Assembly (NCBI GenBank): GCA_002393575.1
Contig: DGSN01000014.1
Location: 10,658-17,853 of the forward strand
Length of the DNA stretch: 7,196 nucleotides
Reading direction: 5' to 3'
Origin: Prevotellaceae bacterium UBA4361
GTDB lineage: Bacteria > Bacteroidota > Bacteroidia > Bacteroidales > Bacteroidaceae
Part shown: positions 1-5,805 of the stretch, in pieces
How the letters are laid out: the number at the start of each line of letters is the position of its first letter
How positions within the stretch are numbered: position 1 is the first letter of the stretch
The notes under the pieces: model-generated
The model's input: the letters and a program-made list of their open reading frames with translations, nothing else
Database searches by the model: none
What the model was told of the DNA's origin: nothing
Translations under genes and position numbers: made by a program

Positions 1-147
1 GATTTAAAGGATTTAAAGGATTTTCTATTACTACGTTGTTCCTTGTCCTTTGTTCTTTGTACTTAATTGAGGTTTTTATCAAGGATTTAAAGGATTTAAA
101 GGATTTTCTATTACTACGTTGTTCCTTGTCCTTTGTTCTTTGTACTT
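1..147. repeat. Nested intergenic direct repeat, two identical 64-bp copies
   Basis: Positions 1-64 and 84-147 are identical base for base, separated by a unique 19-nt spacer (period 83 bp). The first copy touches the window edge, so more copies may lie upstream. Each copy is itself built of small repeats: GATTTAAAG twice followed by GATTTT, then an AT-rich joint, then four 7-bp units of consensus TTGTnCT (36-63 and 119-146). No ORF is supported here. Read on the minus strand this is the 3' flank of the regulator gene, as a purine-rich tract of AGnACAA units with no hairpin, so it does not look like an intrinsic terminator. Function unknown. Confidence 0.9.
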
Positions 148-157
148 CTCTTCACTC

Positions 158-2602
158 TTAGTATAGCAAATCTTGCAGGCGCTTGAAAGCAGGAGCAAGA
201 AGAGTGGTCTTTACCTCCAGCCCTGTTGGTGAGCGGAAGATGCAGAGGCGCTGCTTGGGTAGCAGACTGTAGATGTGATGAATATTCACCAACGTACTGC
301 GGTCAGCACGGACGAAAATTTCAGGACTGAGCATCTTTGCCAACGCACCAAGTCCAATCAACACAGTGTCGGAGTCGTGGAAGGTCACGATTTGCGAATA
401 GTTGCCATCGCCCTTGAAATAGGCAATGTCCTTCACATCTACCACAAGAATGCCACTGGCAGTTCGCAGCGTGATTCGCTCTTCATACGACTTTTCCGTC
501 ATCTTCACAATGTCCTCAGCCAGTGCGGTCTGAGGACTTTCTGTTTGTGGGGATTCCGCTTGGGTGGATTCGGTCGAATAGTTTTGGCTGTCTCTCACTT
601 CGAGTGCTTTCTTGCGGATGGCATCTATCTGTTCTTCACGCCAGAGTTTTTCCCGTTGCAATCTAATCATTCGTTGCCGATGGCGTCGCTTCTCATACCA
701 GCGAGTTGTCGTCCACACCAGCAAAGCCAACAGTAGCACTCCCGTCAGCCATACCCACCAGTGTTGCCACCAACGGAGAGGTGGAGCAATGTAGGTGTCT
801 TCCTCGTTATGAGCCAACAGTTCTTCAGGATTGAATGAAGTCATCTGCTCCACGCCAGGCAACCAAACCGTTCCATCGCCGCCTTCTGCCATTATCGCCT
901 TCAGCGGTTCCGTCATGGTGAAGCCATTCAGATGGTCGAAGAAATGAATGTCGCTCAGTTGATAGTCCTTGTTGATACGACACACAAACAGTCCATCGAC
1001 CACAGCCACCACCAAATAGCCCCGGGGCGAAAGATGCAGAGCTCTCACCTCATGCCCACAAAGACTCGGCATCTGCTGATGAAGCGTTTCAATCTGTCCG
1101 TTCTTGACCATGAACAGCGAATCAGCCGAAGCGAAGAAAATGTTGCCTCGATGGTCGGCAACGAGTGCGGTGATGATTAACTTTTGCGATGGATACTCCC
1201 ATTTCTCCACTTCGTGCTTCTGATTGATGCTAAACAAGCCCGAACTACTGCCAATCCAGAGCAATCCGTCAACTCCTTCGGCAGCACACCATGGATGGAG
1301 AATCTTGGTCGTCAGTGTGTCAAAGAGCTGCGTCGCAGGGTTCCAAGTCGAGATGTTCGTCCTGCTTCCAACGATGAGTTGTCCCCAAGCCGAAGCCACG
1401 AATTGATAACGGTCGTGAGGCAAGCCCAACCATTTCATCGATGGTTTGCCCTCCTTGTCATTTTCTATGCAAACCACATCGCTATTCCCTGCAAAAAACA
1501 CCTTTCCTCCCACCTTGGCAGCGTTAGGAGCAAAAAACTGATCTGCATCGTCACTAATCACCGAATCCCCCACCATCAGTTTTCCGTTCAGCGTACCCAT
1601 GACCAACAGCCCTGCATCATTGATGGTTACAGCCCTGACGATGTCGTTCTCGTCAGTCAGTCGATGGTTGGTGAAGCAACGGTTGAAGAACTGATAGACG
1701 CCCTGATAGGTTGCTACCCAGAGGCGGTCCCATCGGTCCACCAGCACGTCGCGAATGAGGTTGATGCCACTCATTATTTCCTTGATGCTTGTTCCGTCCC
1801 AGATATAGACACTATGTTCATCGGCTATGACCATACCGCCAGAGCGCAGTTTCCTGACGGTCAGTCCGTAGCTGACTGCCGACCAGTTCGCAGCTTGAAT
1901 CAAGCACAAACCTTTTTTCCCCACCGCATAAATGCCATCCGAAGCAAAGGCAAGCAGAGCCGAGTCGGTACGCATCAAGGTAAACACATCGCTCTTATCC
2001 GACAACTTAGAGGCTTTCCCCGCCTTGATACGCCACAGACCGCTCTCCGTTGGCACGATGGCTTCACTGCTTGCAGCGTCGTAATACAGTTTTCGGTCGG
2101 GCATCATCTCGTCCAACAGCCGATGCTCTATCAATGTCTTAAAACTCCGTCTCGTCATCAGGCATAGCCGCCGATGCTCCTCCAAGCTGTCCTCCAACAA
2201 CACGTAGCCATTCGGCAGACTTCCAGCGTTCAGGTTGTTCAGCAACCAATGTCCTTGCGGGTCAAGTGGCATGGCTTCCACGTTTTCGTAATCCACACGC
2301 CATTGACGGAAGAACCCTAATGCCCTCACTTCGTCCTCCACCTCTGCAAATCCCACGATGTTTAGCCGTCGCCCTTTCAAGAACGGAGTGAAACCGTGAC
2401 CGTCGAAGCGCACGAAGCCCGAAAGCGTACCGATATAAATATATCCCTGCGAGTCCTGCCAAAGTCGTTCTGTTTGCATCTGCGGCAGTCCGTCCTGCGT
2501 GACGTATCGCCTGTAGGTCAGGTGACTTTCCATCTGTGCCCGAACAACCAAGAACAAGCTCAGCGTCAACCATAAAAAGAGTGTGCGTCTGAATGTTACC
2601 AT
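158..2602 (-). CDS. Transmembrane propeller-sensor regulator with LytTR DNA-binding domain
   Basis: Predicted 814-residue one-component regulator that senses in the periplasm and binds DNA in the cytoplasm. Residues 1-23 form a signal peptide ending VVRAQ. About residues 28-600 carry two-component-regulator propeller strands, for example the first blade with DGLPQ and GYIYIGT, then DRLWVATYQGVYQF (about 291-305), GLLWIGSSSGLFSI (about 446-459) and the closing blade DGTVWLPGVEQMTSFNPE (about 576-593). One membrane helix (about 616-633) follows directly, with no room for the usual Y_Y_Y domain. Then come a basic stretch (RRHRQRM), a charged, probably coiled linker, an S/T/Q/E low-complexity hinge (about 676-693) and a LytTR domain (about 710-814) with DIAYFKGDGNY and the recognition-type motif RADRSTLVNIHHI. 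No histidine kinase or receiver domain is present. The start was chosen because it gives the signal peptide and lies just after a good promoter; an in-frame start 27 codons upstream would precede that promoter and bury the signal peptide. The ligand is unknown. The likely target is the divergent surface-protein gene. Confidence 0.92.
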   Translation of the reverse strand: MVTFRRTLFLWLTLSLFLVVRAQMESHLTYRRYVTQDGLPQMQTERLWQDSQGYIYIGTLSGFVRFDGHGFTPFLKGRRLNIVGFAEVEDEVRALGFFRQWRVDYENVEAMPLDPQGHWLLNNLNAGSLPNGYVLLEDSLEEHRRLCLMTRRSFKTLIEHRLLDEMMPDRKLYYDAASSEAIVPTESGLWRIKAGKASKLSDKSDVFTLMRTDSALLAFASDGIYAVGKKGLCLIQAANWSAVSYGLTVRKLRSGGMVIADEHSVYIWDGTSIKEIMSGINLIRDVLVDRWDRLWVATYQGVYQFFNRCFTNHRLTDENDIVRAVTINDAGLLVMGTLNGKLMVGDSVISDDADQFFAPNAAKVGGKVFFAGNSDVVCIENDKEGKPSMKWLGLPHDRYQFVASAWGQLIVGSRTNISTWNPATQLFDTLTTKILHPWCAAEGVDGLLWIGSSSGLFSINQKHEVEKWEYPSQKLIITALVADHRGNIFFASADSLFMVKNGQIETLHQQMPSLCGHEVRALHLSPRGYLVVAVVDGLFVCRINKDYQLSDIHFFDHLNGFTMTEPLKAIMAEGGDGTVWLPGVEQMTSFNPEELLAHNEEDTYIAPPLRWWQHWWVWLTGVLLLALLVWTTTRWYEKRRHRQRMIRLQREKLWREEQIDAIRKKALEVRDSQNYSTESTQAESPQTESPQTALAEDIVKMTEKSYEERITLRTASGILVVDVKDIAYFKGDGNYSQIVTFHDSDTVLIGLGALAKMLSPEIFVRADRSTLVNIHHIYSLLPKQRLCIFRSPTGLEVKTTLLAPAFKRLQDLLY

Positions 2603-2606
2603 ATTG

Positions 2607-2637
2607 CAAAAGTACAATAAAAAGTAAAAAATGCAAA
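2607..2637 (-). promoter_or_regulatory. Bacteroidetes-type promoter of the LytTR regulator gene
   Basis: On the minus strand a TTTG box (2634-2637) is followed after exactly 19 bp by TACTTTTG (2607-2614), matching the Bacteroidetes -33 TTTG / -7 TAnnTTTG consensus and spacing. Only four bases (CAAT) separate the -7 box from the ATG at 2602, so the transcript should have almost no leader. Confidence 0.75.
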
Positions 2638-2667
2638 GTGTTTGCACATAATTATTTGCAAGCCTAT

Positions 2668-2699
2668 CGAGTTCGTCACTCACAGGTGCCAGTTCGTCA
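2668..2699 (+). promoter_or_regulatory. Candidate LytTR operator: two direct 9-bp half-sites
   Basis: AGTTCGTCA occurs at 2670-2678 and again at 2691-2699, exactly 21 bp start to start, about two helical turns on one face of the DNA. Shifted by two bases, CGAGTTCGT and CCAGTTCGT match the published LytTR half-site pattern [TA][AC][CA]GTTN[AG][TG] at 7 and 8 of 9 positions, with 12 bp between them as is usual for this family. The pair lies between the two divergent promoters, about 41 bp upstream of the -7 box of the surface-protein gene, a typical activator position. The assignment to the neighbouring regulator is inference. Confidence 0.6.
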
Positions 2700-2710
2700 A
2701 AATCACCTGT
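2682..2710. repeat. 7-bp inverted repeat overlapping the operator
   Basis: ACAGGTG (2682-2688) and CACCTGT (2704-2710) are perfect inverted arms with a 15-nt centre that contains the second AGTTCGTCA half-site. It may be a second binding dyad or a chance match; arms of 7 bp are short. Confidence 0.4.
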
Positions 2711-2740
2711 TGAAGCCGTGGCTCTAACTTGTATTTTTCA

Positions 2741-2748
2741 TATTTTTG
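2741..2748 (+). promoter_or_regulatory. -7 box of the surface-protein gene
   Basis: TATTTTTG matches TAnnTTTG. No TTTG lies 19-21 bp upstream (that stretch reads around CGTGG), so the -33 element is poor, as expected for a promoter that needs an activator. The resulting leader of about 30 nt is A-rich and has no Shine-Dalgarno sequence. Confidence 0.6.
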
Positions 2749-2786
2749 CTGCAAACTTAAAAACTAACCAACACATCAATTTTATT

Positions 2787-5021
2787 ATGAAACAACAACT
2801 ATCTTTCTTCAGGAGAGCACTGCTCTCATTGTTTGCACTCGTGGCGATAGCAACGGGAGCAAAAGCACAGAATGCATTAGTAGCCGAGCACGATTATGTT
2901 GACCTCGGCTTGCCAAGTGGCACCCTTTGGGCTACATGCAACGTAGGTGCCAACGAACCGCAAGACATTGGTCTTTTCTTCGCTTGGGGCGATACGGAAG
3001 GGCACGGCAATGACCTTTCCGACGATTATCTCTTCAATTGGGAGAACTACAAGTGGTGCGAAGTCGTTGGTTACGAATCCTTTTTTACCAAATATTGCAC
3101 CGATAGCAGTCGCGGAAAAGACGGATTCACCGATGGAAAATACGAACTCGACCCAGAGGATGATGCCGCATACGTCAACTGGGGCAGTCAGTGGCGCACG
3201 CCAAGCAATGAGCAGTTAGAAGAACTGAGGAACGAATGCACATGGACTCTGACCACCCTTCAAGGTGTCGATGGCTACGAGGTAAAGGGTCCTAACGACA
3301 ACACCATCTTCCTGCCTATCACAGGTTGGCGTATCGACGACATGCTTCTTGAAGGTGGTGCCTACTGGTCGCGTTCTTCAAATCCAGATGATGTAGGTGG
3401 CGCCTACTACCTCGGATGGGATGACTGGGGCTGGTACGAGTATGGTGGTCGTACCGACGGTCAGTGCATACGTCCTGTTAAGAACACAGCCGACACCTTC
3501 GACCCTAACGCCACGCCACTGACCTTTGAGGCTGTTGAAAGTGGTACGATTACTGTCAACTACGATGAAACTGCTGAATTTGAAGCCATTCAGTGCAGTA
3601 AGAACGGTGGAAATTGGATGGATGTGGAGTGGAACCAGCCTATCAGACTTGCCGCGGGCGATGTCATCAGTTTCCGTGGCAACAATGGTACTACTTTCAA
3701 AAGCAATGAAGAGGTTTGGGCGGGTATCCAGTTTGAATGCTCCAACACCTGCTATCTTTATGGTAATGTGATGAGTCTTATTAGTTCCACAGGCTTCGAG
3801 ACGCTGAAAGAACTCACCAACGACTACTGCTTTGCATATCTATTCGTGGACAGTCAGTGGGAGGGAAACAACACCATTACCAATCACCCAACGAAAGACA
3901 TTGTTCTGCCTGCCACCACACTGACCGACTATTGCTATCAAGGCATGTTCTGGGGTTGCCGTGGACTCACCAGAGCTCCTAAGTTGCCTGCCACCACGCT
4001 GGCTACAAGTTGCTATCAAGACATGTTCAGTAGTTGTACCTCTCTCACCACTGCTCCTGAGTTGCCTGCCACCGAACTGGCTCCTCAATGCTACATGATG
4101 ATGTTCAACGACTGCCCTTCTCTGACCGTTGCTCCTGAGCTGCCTGCCACCACATTGGTCTATGGCTGTTACGATAGCATGTTCAGTAGCTGTACCTCTC
4201 TGACTACTGCTCCTGAGTTGCCTGCTACCACGCTGGCAGAAGCTTGTTACCTTTTCATGTTCAGTGGTTGTACCAGCTTGAACTATGTGAAGTGTTTGGC
4301 AACCGACATTTCTGCCGACTATTGCACAATTAGCTGGCTCGATGACGTGGCTCCTGAAGGCACATTCGTAAAGGATGCCGATATGAATGACTGGGAAATC
4401 GGACCACGCGACGGCGCCGTTTGGGGAATACCTGAAGGATGGACAGTAAACGCTATTCTGAAGTGCAACAGTGACGGAGAAGGCAACTACTGGGCTACGT
4501 TCTACAACGACGCATCCTATACTGCCGATGAAAACACCATCGTCTATACAGCCAAAGTGAACAGCGACAAGACGAAGGCAATTCTGACCAAGGTGGCTGA
4601 CAACACCATCCCGGCTGGCGATGCCGTATTGCTGAAATCCACCACCAGCACCGCCTTCTTGACGTATGCCGACGGCGTATCGGGCACACTCGAAGGCAAT
4701 GAACTCCAAGGCACATCGACGCCTATCGAGACACCTGCCAACACCTACATGCTGGTGAAGGGCAACAGTGGAGTAGGCTTCTATCATTGGACAGGAGAAA
4801 CCATCCCAGCCGGTCGTGGCTATCTCACCCTCAGCAATGCAGCAGGTGTACCTTCCTTCCTGAGCTTCGGCACTGGCTCTGACGAACTCAACGCTATCGA
4901 AGCTGTGGAGGACTCCAACGAAGACGACGGCATCATCTACGACTTGGCAGGTCGCCGACTGACAACAGTGCCTCGTCAGGGCATCTACGTGAAGAATGGT
5001 AAAAAGTATATTGTAAAATAA
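2787..5021 (+). CDS. Secreted surface protein: FISUMP-like domain plus leucine-rich-type repeats
   Basis: Predicted 744-residue exported protein. Residues 1-28 are a signal peptide (basic FRR, hydrophobic LLSLFALVAIA, cleavage near GAKAQ); the in-frame ATG 23 codons upstream is rejected because it would bury this signal and precede the promoter box. Residues about 34-232 match the Bacteroidetes/Fibrobacter FISUMP-type domain: YVDLGLPSGTLWATCNVGA, FAWGDTEG, WGSQWRTPSNEQLEEL, IFLPITGWR, AYWSRSS and the closing GQCIRPVK. About 244-373 is a beta-rich module (PLTFEAVESGTITV, ISFRGNNGTTF, YLYGNVMSLI). Residues 374-503 are five 26-residue repeats of the form LPATTL-CYxxMFxxCxSLTxAPE. A beta-sandwich region follows (about 555-700). 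The tail, IYDLAGRR then GIYVKNGKKYIVK, resembles the type IX (Por) sorting-domain C-terminus, suggesting surface delivery; this is less certain because Bacteroidales tails of this style vary. The true ligand is unknown. Adhesion or glycan binding is a guess. It probably forms an operon with the small protein 18 bp downstream. Confidence 0.9.
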   Translation: MKQQLSFFRRALLSLFALVAIATGAKAQNALVAEHDYVDLGLPSGTLWATCNVGANEPQDIGLFFAWGDTEGHGNDLSDDYLFNWENYKWCEVVGYESFFTKYCTDSSRGKDGFTDGKYELDPEDDAAYVNWGSQWRTPSNEQLEELRNECTWTLTTLQGVDGYEVKGPNDNTIFLPITGWRIDDMLLEGGAYWSRSSNPDDVGGAYYLGWDDWGWYEYGGRTDGQCIRPVKNTADTFDPNATPLTFEAVESGTITVNYDETAEFEAIQCSKNGGNWMDVEWNQPIRLAAGDVISFRGNNGTTFKSNEEVWAGIQFECSNTCYLYGNVMSLISSTGFETLKELTNDYCFAYLFVDSQWEGNNTITNHPTKDIVLPATTLTDYCYQGMFWGCRGLTRAPKLPATTLATSCYQDMFSSCTSLTTAPELPATELAPQCYMMMFNDCPSLTVAPELPATTLVYGCYDSMFSSCTSLTTAPELPATTLAEACYLFMFSGCTSLNYVKCLATDISADYCTISWLDDVAPEGTFVKDADMNDWEIGPRDGAVWGIPEGWTVNAILKCNSDGEGNYWATFYNDASYTADENTIVYTAKVNSDKTKAILTKVADNTIPAGDAVLLKSTTSTAFLTYADGVSGTLEGNELQGTSTPIETPANTYMLVKGNSGVGFYHWTGETIPAGRGYLTLSNAAGVPSFLSFGTGSDELNAIEAVEDSNEDDGIIYDLAGRRLTTVPRQGIYVKNGKKYIVK
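3906..4295 (+). repeat. Five 78-bp in-frame repeats encoding leucine-rich-type units
   Basis: Units start at 3906, 3984, 4062, 4140 and 4218, each 78 bp (26 codons). Each unit has two cysteines, one in CY and one after the MF pair. Units 2 and 4 are nearly identical over MFSSCTSLTTAPELPAT, and their DNA differs mainly at third codon positions, which suggests duplication followed by synonymous drift. Unit 5 loses the APE ending and leads into the next module. Confidence 0.9.
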
Positions 5022-5025
5022 AGAT

Positions 5026-5030
5026 AGGAG
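5026..5030 (+). promoter_or_regulatory. Shine-Dalgarno-like AGGAG before the small protein
   Basis: AGGAG lies 9 nt before the ATG at 5040. The other leaders in this window lack such a site, so it supports this start and translation from the upstream gene's transcript. Shine-Dalgarno use is uncommon in Bacteroidetes, so its importance is uncertain. Confidence 0.4.
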
Positions 5031-5039
5031 AAAACGAAC

Positions 5040-5234
5040 ATGAAGAAAAATATCATAACCATTGCCAATAACGGCAAGCGAACATACCAAACCCCTACTT
5101 TGAGGGAGTATGAAATGCAATTTGAGCATACACTATTTGAAGCCTCTGTCAATGAAACGCTCGACATCATCGACGAAGAAGAAGAGGAATGGCCTGAAGA
5201 CCCAAGCACAGGCAAGCCATACGCTCCGTGGTAA
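5040..5234 (+). CDS. Small acidic protein of unknown function, 64 residues
   Basis: I do not recognise the family. The protein starts MKKNIITIANNGKRTYQTP and has no signal peptide or membrane segment. Its middle (LREYEMQFEHTLFEASVNETL) is amphipathic. The C-terminal third is strongly acidic (DEEEEEW) and ends PEDPSTGKPYAPW, rich in proline and aromatic residues. The start lies 18 bp after the stop of the surface-protein gene with an AGGAG in the gap, and no terminator is visible between them, so co-transcription is likely. It may be a partner, chaperone or modified peptide of the surface protein, but nothing in the sequence decides this. Placement, start signal and non-random composition support it as real. 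Confidence 0.65.
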   Translation: MKKNIITIANNGKRTYQTPTLREYEMQFEHTLFEASVNETLDIIDEEEEEWPEDPSTGKPYAPW

Positions 5235-5256
5235 TTAGGCTGTTGGCATTAGTTGT

Positions 5257-5542
5257 TTTGCACTTTTACTGGTGCTTACCTTTGCTTTTGCAAGCGCCCT
5301 CCTTTGATTTTACTGAACCTTTCCTTCGATTGGCTTGCGCCGAGATAAAGGATTAACTGAAAATCCGAGCCCTCAGTGTTTTTCAAGCGAGCCCTCGTTT
5401 GAACGACGACGAGGGCTCGCCGTTTTTATAACGAGCCCTCGGCAACTAGTTAAATCCAAAGGAACGCTTCAGTCAATCCCCAAATTCGCTTCTGATAATT
5501 CCCAAAACTGCTTCAGAAAATCCCAAATGCGTTTCTTACTAT
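5257..5542. repeat. Degenerate 22-bp-period array with three successive core words
   Basis: Read in 22-nt rows from 5257, conserved words fall in the same column row after row. CCTTTG starts at 5279 and 5301, and CCTTCG at 5323. GAGCCCTC starts at 5367, 5389 and 5433, with its inverse GAGGGCTC at 5411. TCC(C)CAAA-type words start at 5455, 5477, 5499 and 5521. A second conserved word sits half a period later: ACTGA in rows 5301 and 5345, GCTTC in rows 5455, 5477 and 5499. The row at 5257 fits weakly and the row at 5345 is transitional. Since 22 is not a multiple of 3, the period does not look protein-coding. The array fills most of the gap after the small-protein gene. Function unknown. Confidence 0.75.
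5387..5428 (+). terminator. Strong hairpin with T-run, probable intrinsic terminator
   Basis: GCGAGCCCTCGT (5387-5398) pairs perfectly over 12 bp with ACGAGGGCTCGC (5409-5420) around a 10-nt loop, followed by CGTTTTTA. It would end the transcript of the surface protein and small protein about 190 nt after the last stop codon. It is made of two rows of the 22-bp array, and the right arm could also pair with the GAGCCCTC copies at 5367 and 5433. Confidence 0.65.
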
Positions 5543-5643
5543 ACAAGAAAAACACATCCATAAAACAATTTATCTAAGCCAATAACAATCAATTCAATAA
5601 TCATGGCTATAACATCGCAGTTGGCACAACTATCTACAAAAAT

Positions 5644-5677
5644 GAGCAGTCATTGTTTTGGCTGCTCTTTTAGTTTA
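5644..5677 (+). terminator. Terminator-like hairpin before the last gene
   Basis: GAGCAGTCA (5644-5652) pairs with TGGCTGCTC (5659-5667) over 9 bp including one G-U pair, with a 6-nt loop, followed by TTTTAGTTTA. A run of A precedes the stem, so it could also act on the other strand. It lies upstream of the promoter box at 5768 and would insulate the last gene from read-through. Confidence 0.5.
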
Positions 5678-5767
5678 TTCCTGCGTTTTTCTGCTACTAT
5701 GTCCCACTTCGAAACAATTATTTCTTCATTTTTCGGCTTCAATGCATCATTAGTCGTCTTTTTTTTA

Positions 5768-5775
5768 TATTTTTG
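5768..5775 (+). promoter_or_regulatory. -7 box of the last gene
   Basis: TATTTTTG matches TAnnTTTG and is the same octamer as at 2741. It lies 30 bp before the ATG and is followed by an A-rich leader without a Shine-Dalgarno sequence. No clear -33 TTTG is present at the right spacing, and no copy of the AGTTCGTCA repeat is seen here. Confidence 0.5.
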
Positions 5776-5805
5776 CACCCTAGAAAATAACCATAAAATA
5801 TAACT

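Noticed and set aside
1..147. Insertion-sequence end or attachment site
   Set aside because: Two direct copies are present, but there are no terminal inverted repeats and no transposase or integrase gene anywhere in the window.
1184..2167. 327-residue open frame on the plus strand opposite the regulator gene
   Set aside because: Antisense shadow; the minus strand carries clear propeller and LytTR motifs throughout.
2603..2683. 27-codon N-terminal extension of the regulator
   Set aside because: It would bury the signal peptide and start upstream of the promoter; it also overlaps the operator repeat.
3840..5129. 429-residue open frame on the minus strand opposite the surface-protein gene
   Set aside because: Antisense shadow: the plus strand has a signal peptide, recognisable domains and in-frame repeats; the minus product is Cys/Val/His-rich with no domain.
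5257..5542. CRISPR array
   Set aside because: The period is only 22 bp, the conserved word changes along the array, there are no repeat-sized identical units or unique spacers, and no cas gene is present.
5335..5577. 80-residue open frame across the 22-bp array
   Set aside because: It runs through non-triplet repeats and a terminator hairpin, has no ribosome-binding or promoter signal of its own and has a low-complexity, arginine/serine-rich product.
5603..5803. 66-residue hydrophobic open frame ending just before the last gene
   Set aside because: It contains the terminator-like hairpin at 5644 and the promoter box at 5768, and looks like a chance frame in AT-rich DNA. A leader peptide cannot be fully excluded.
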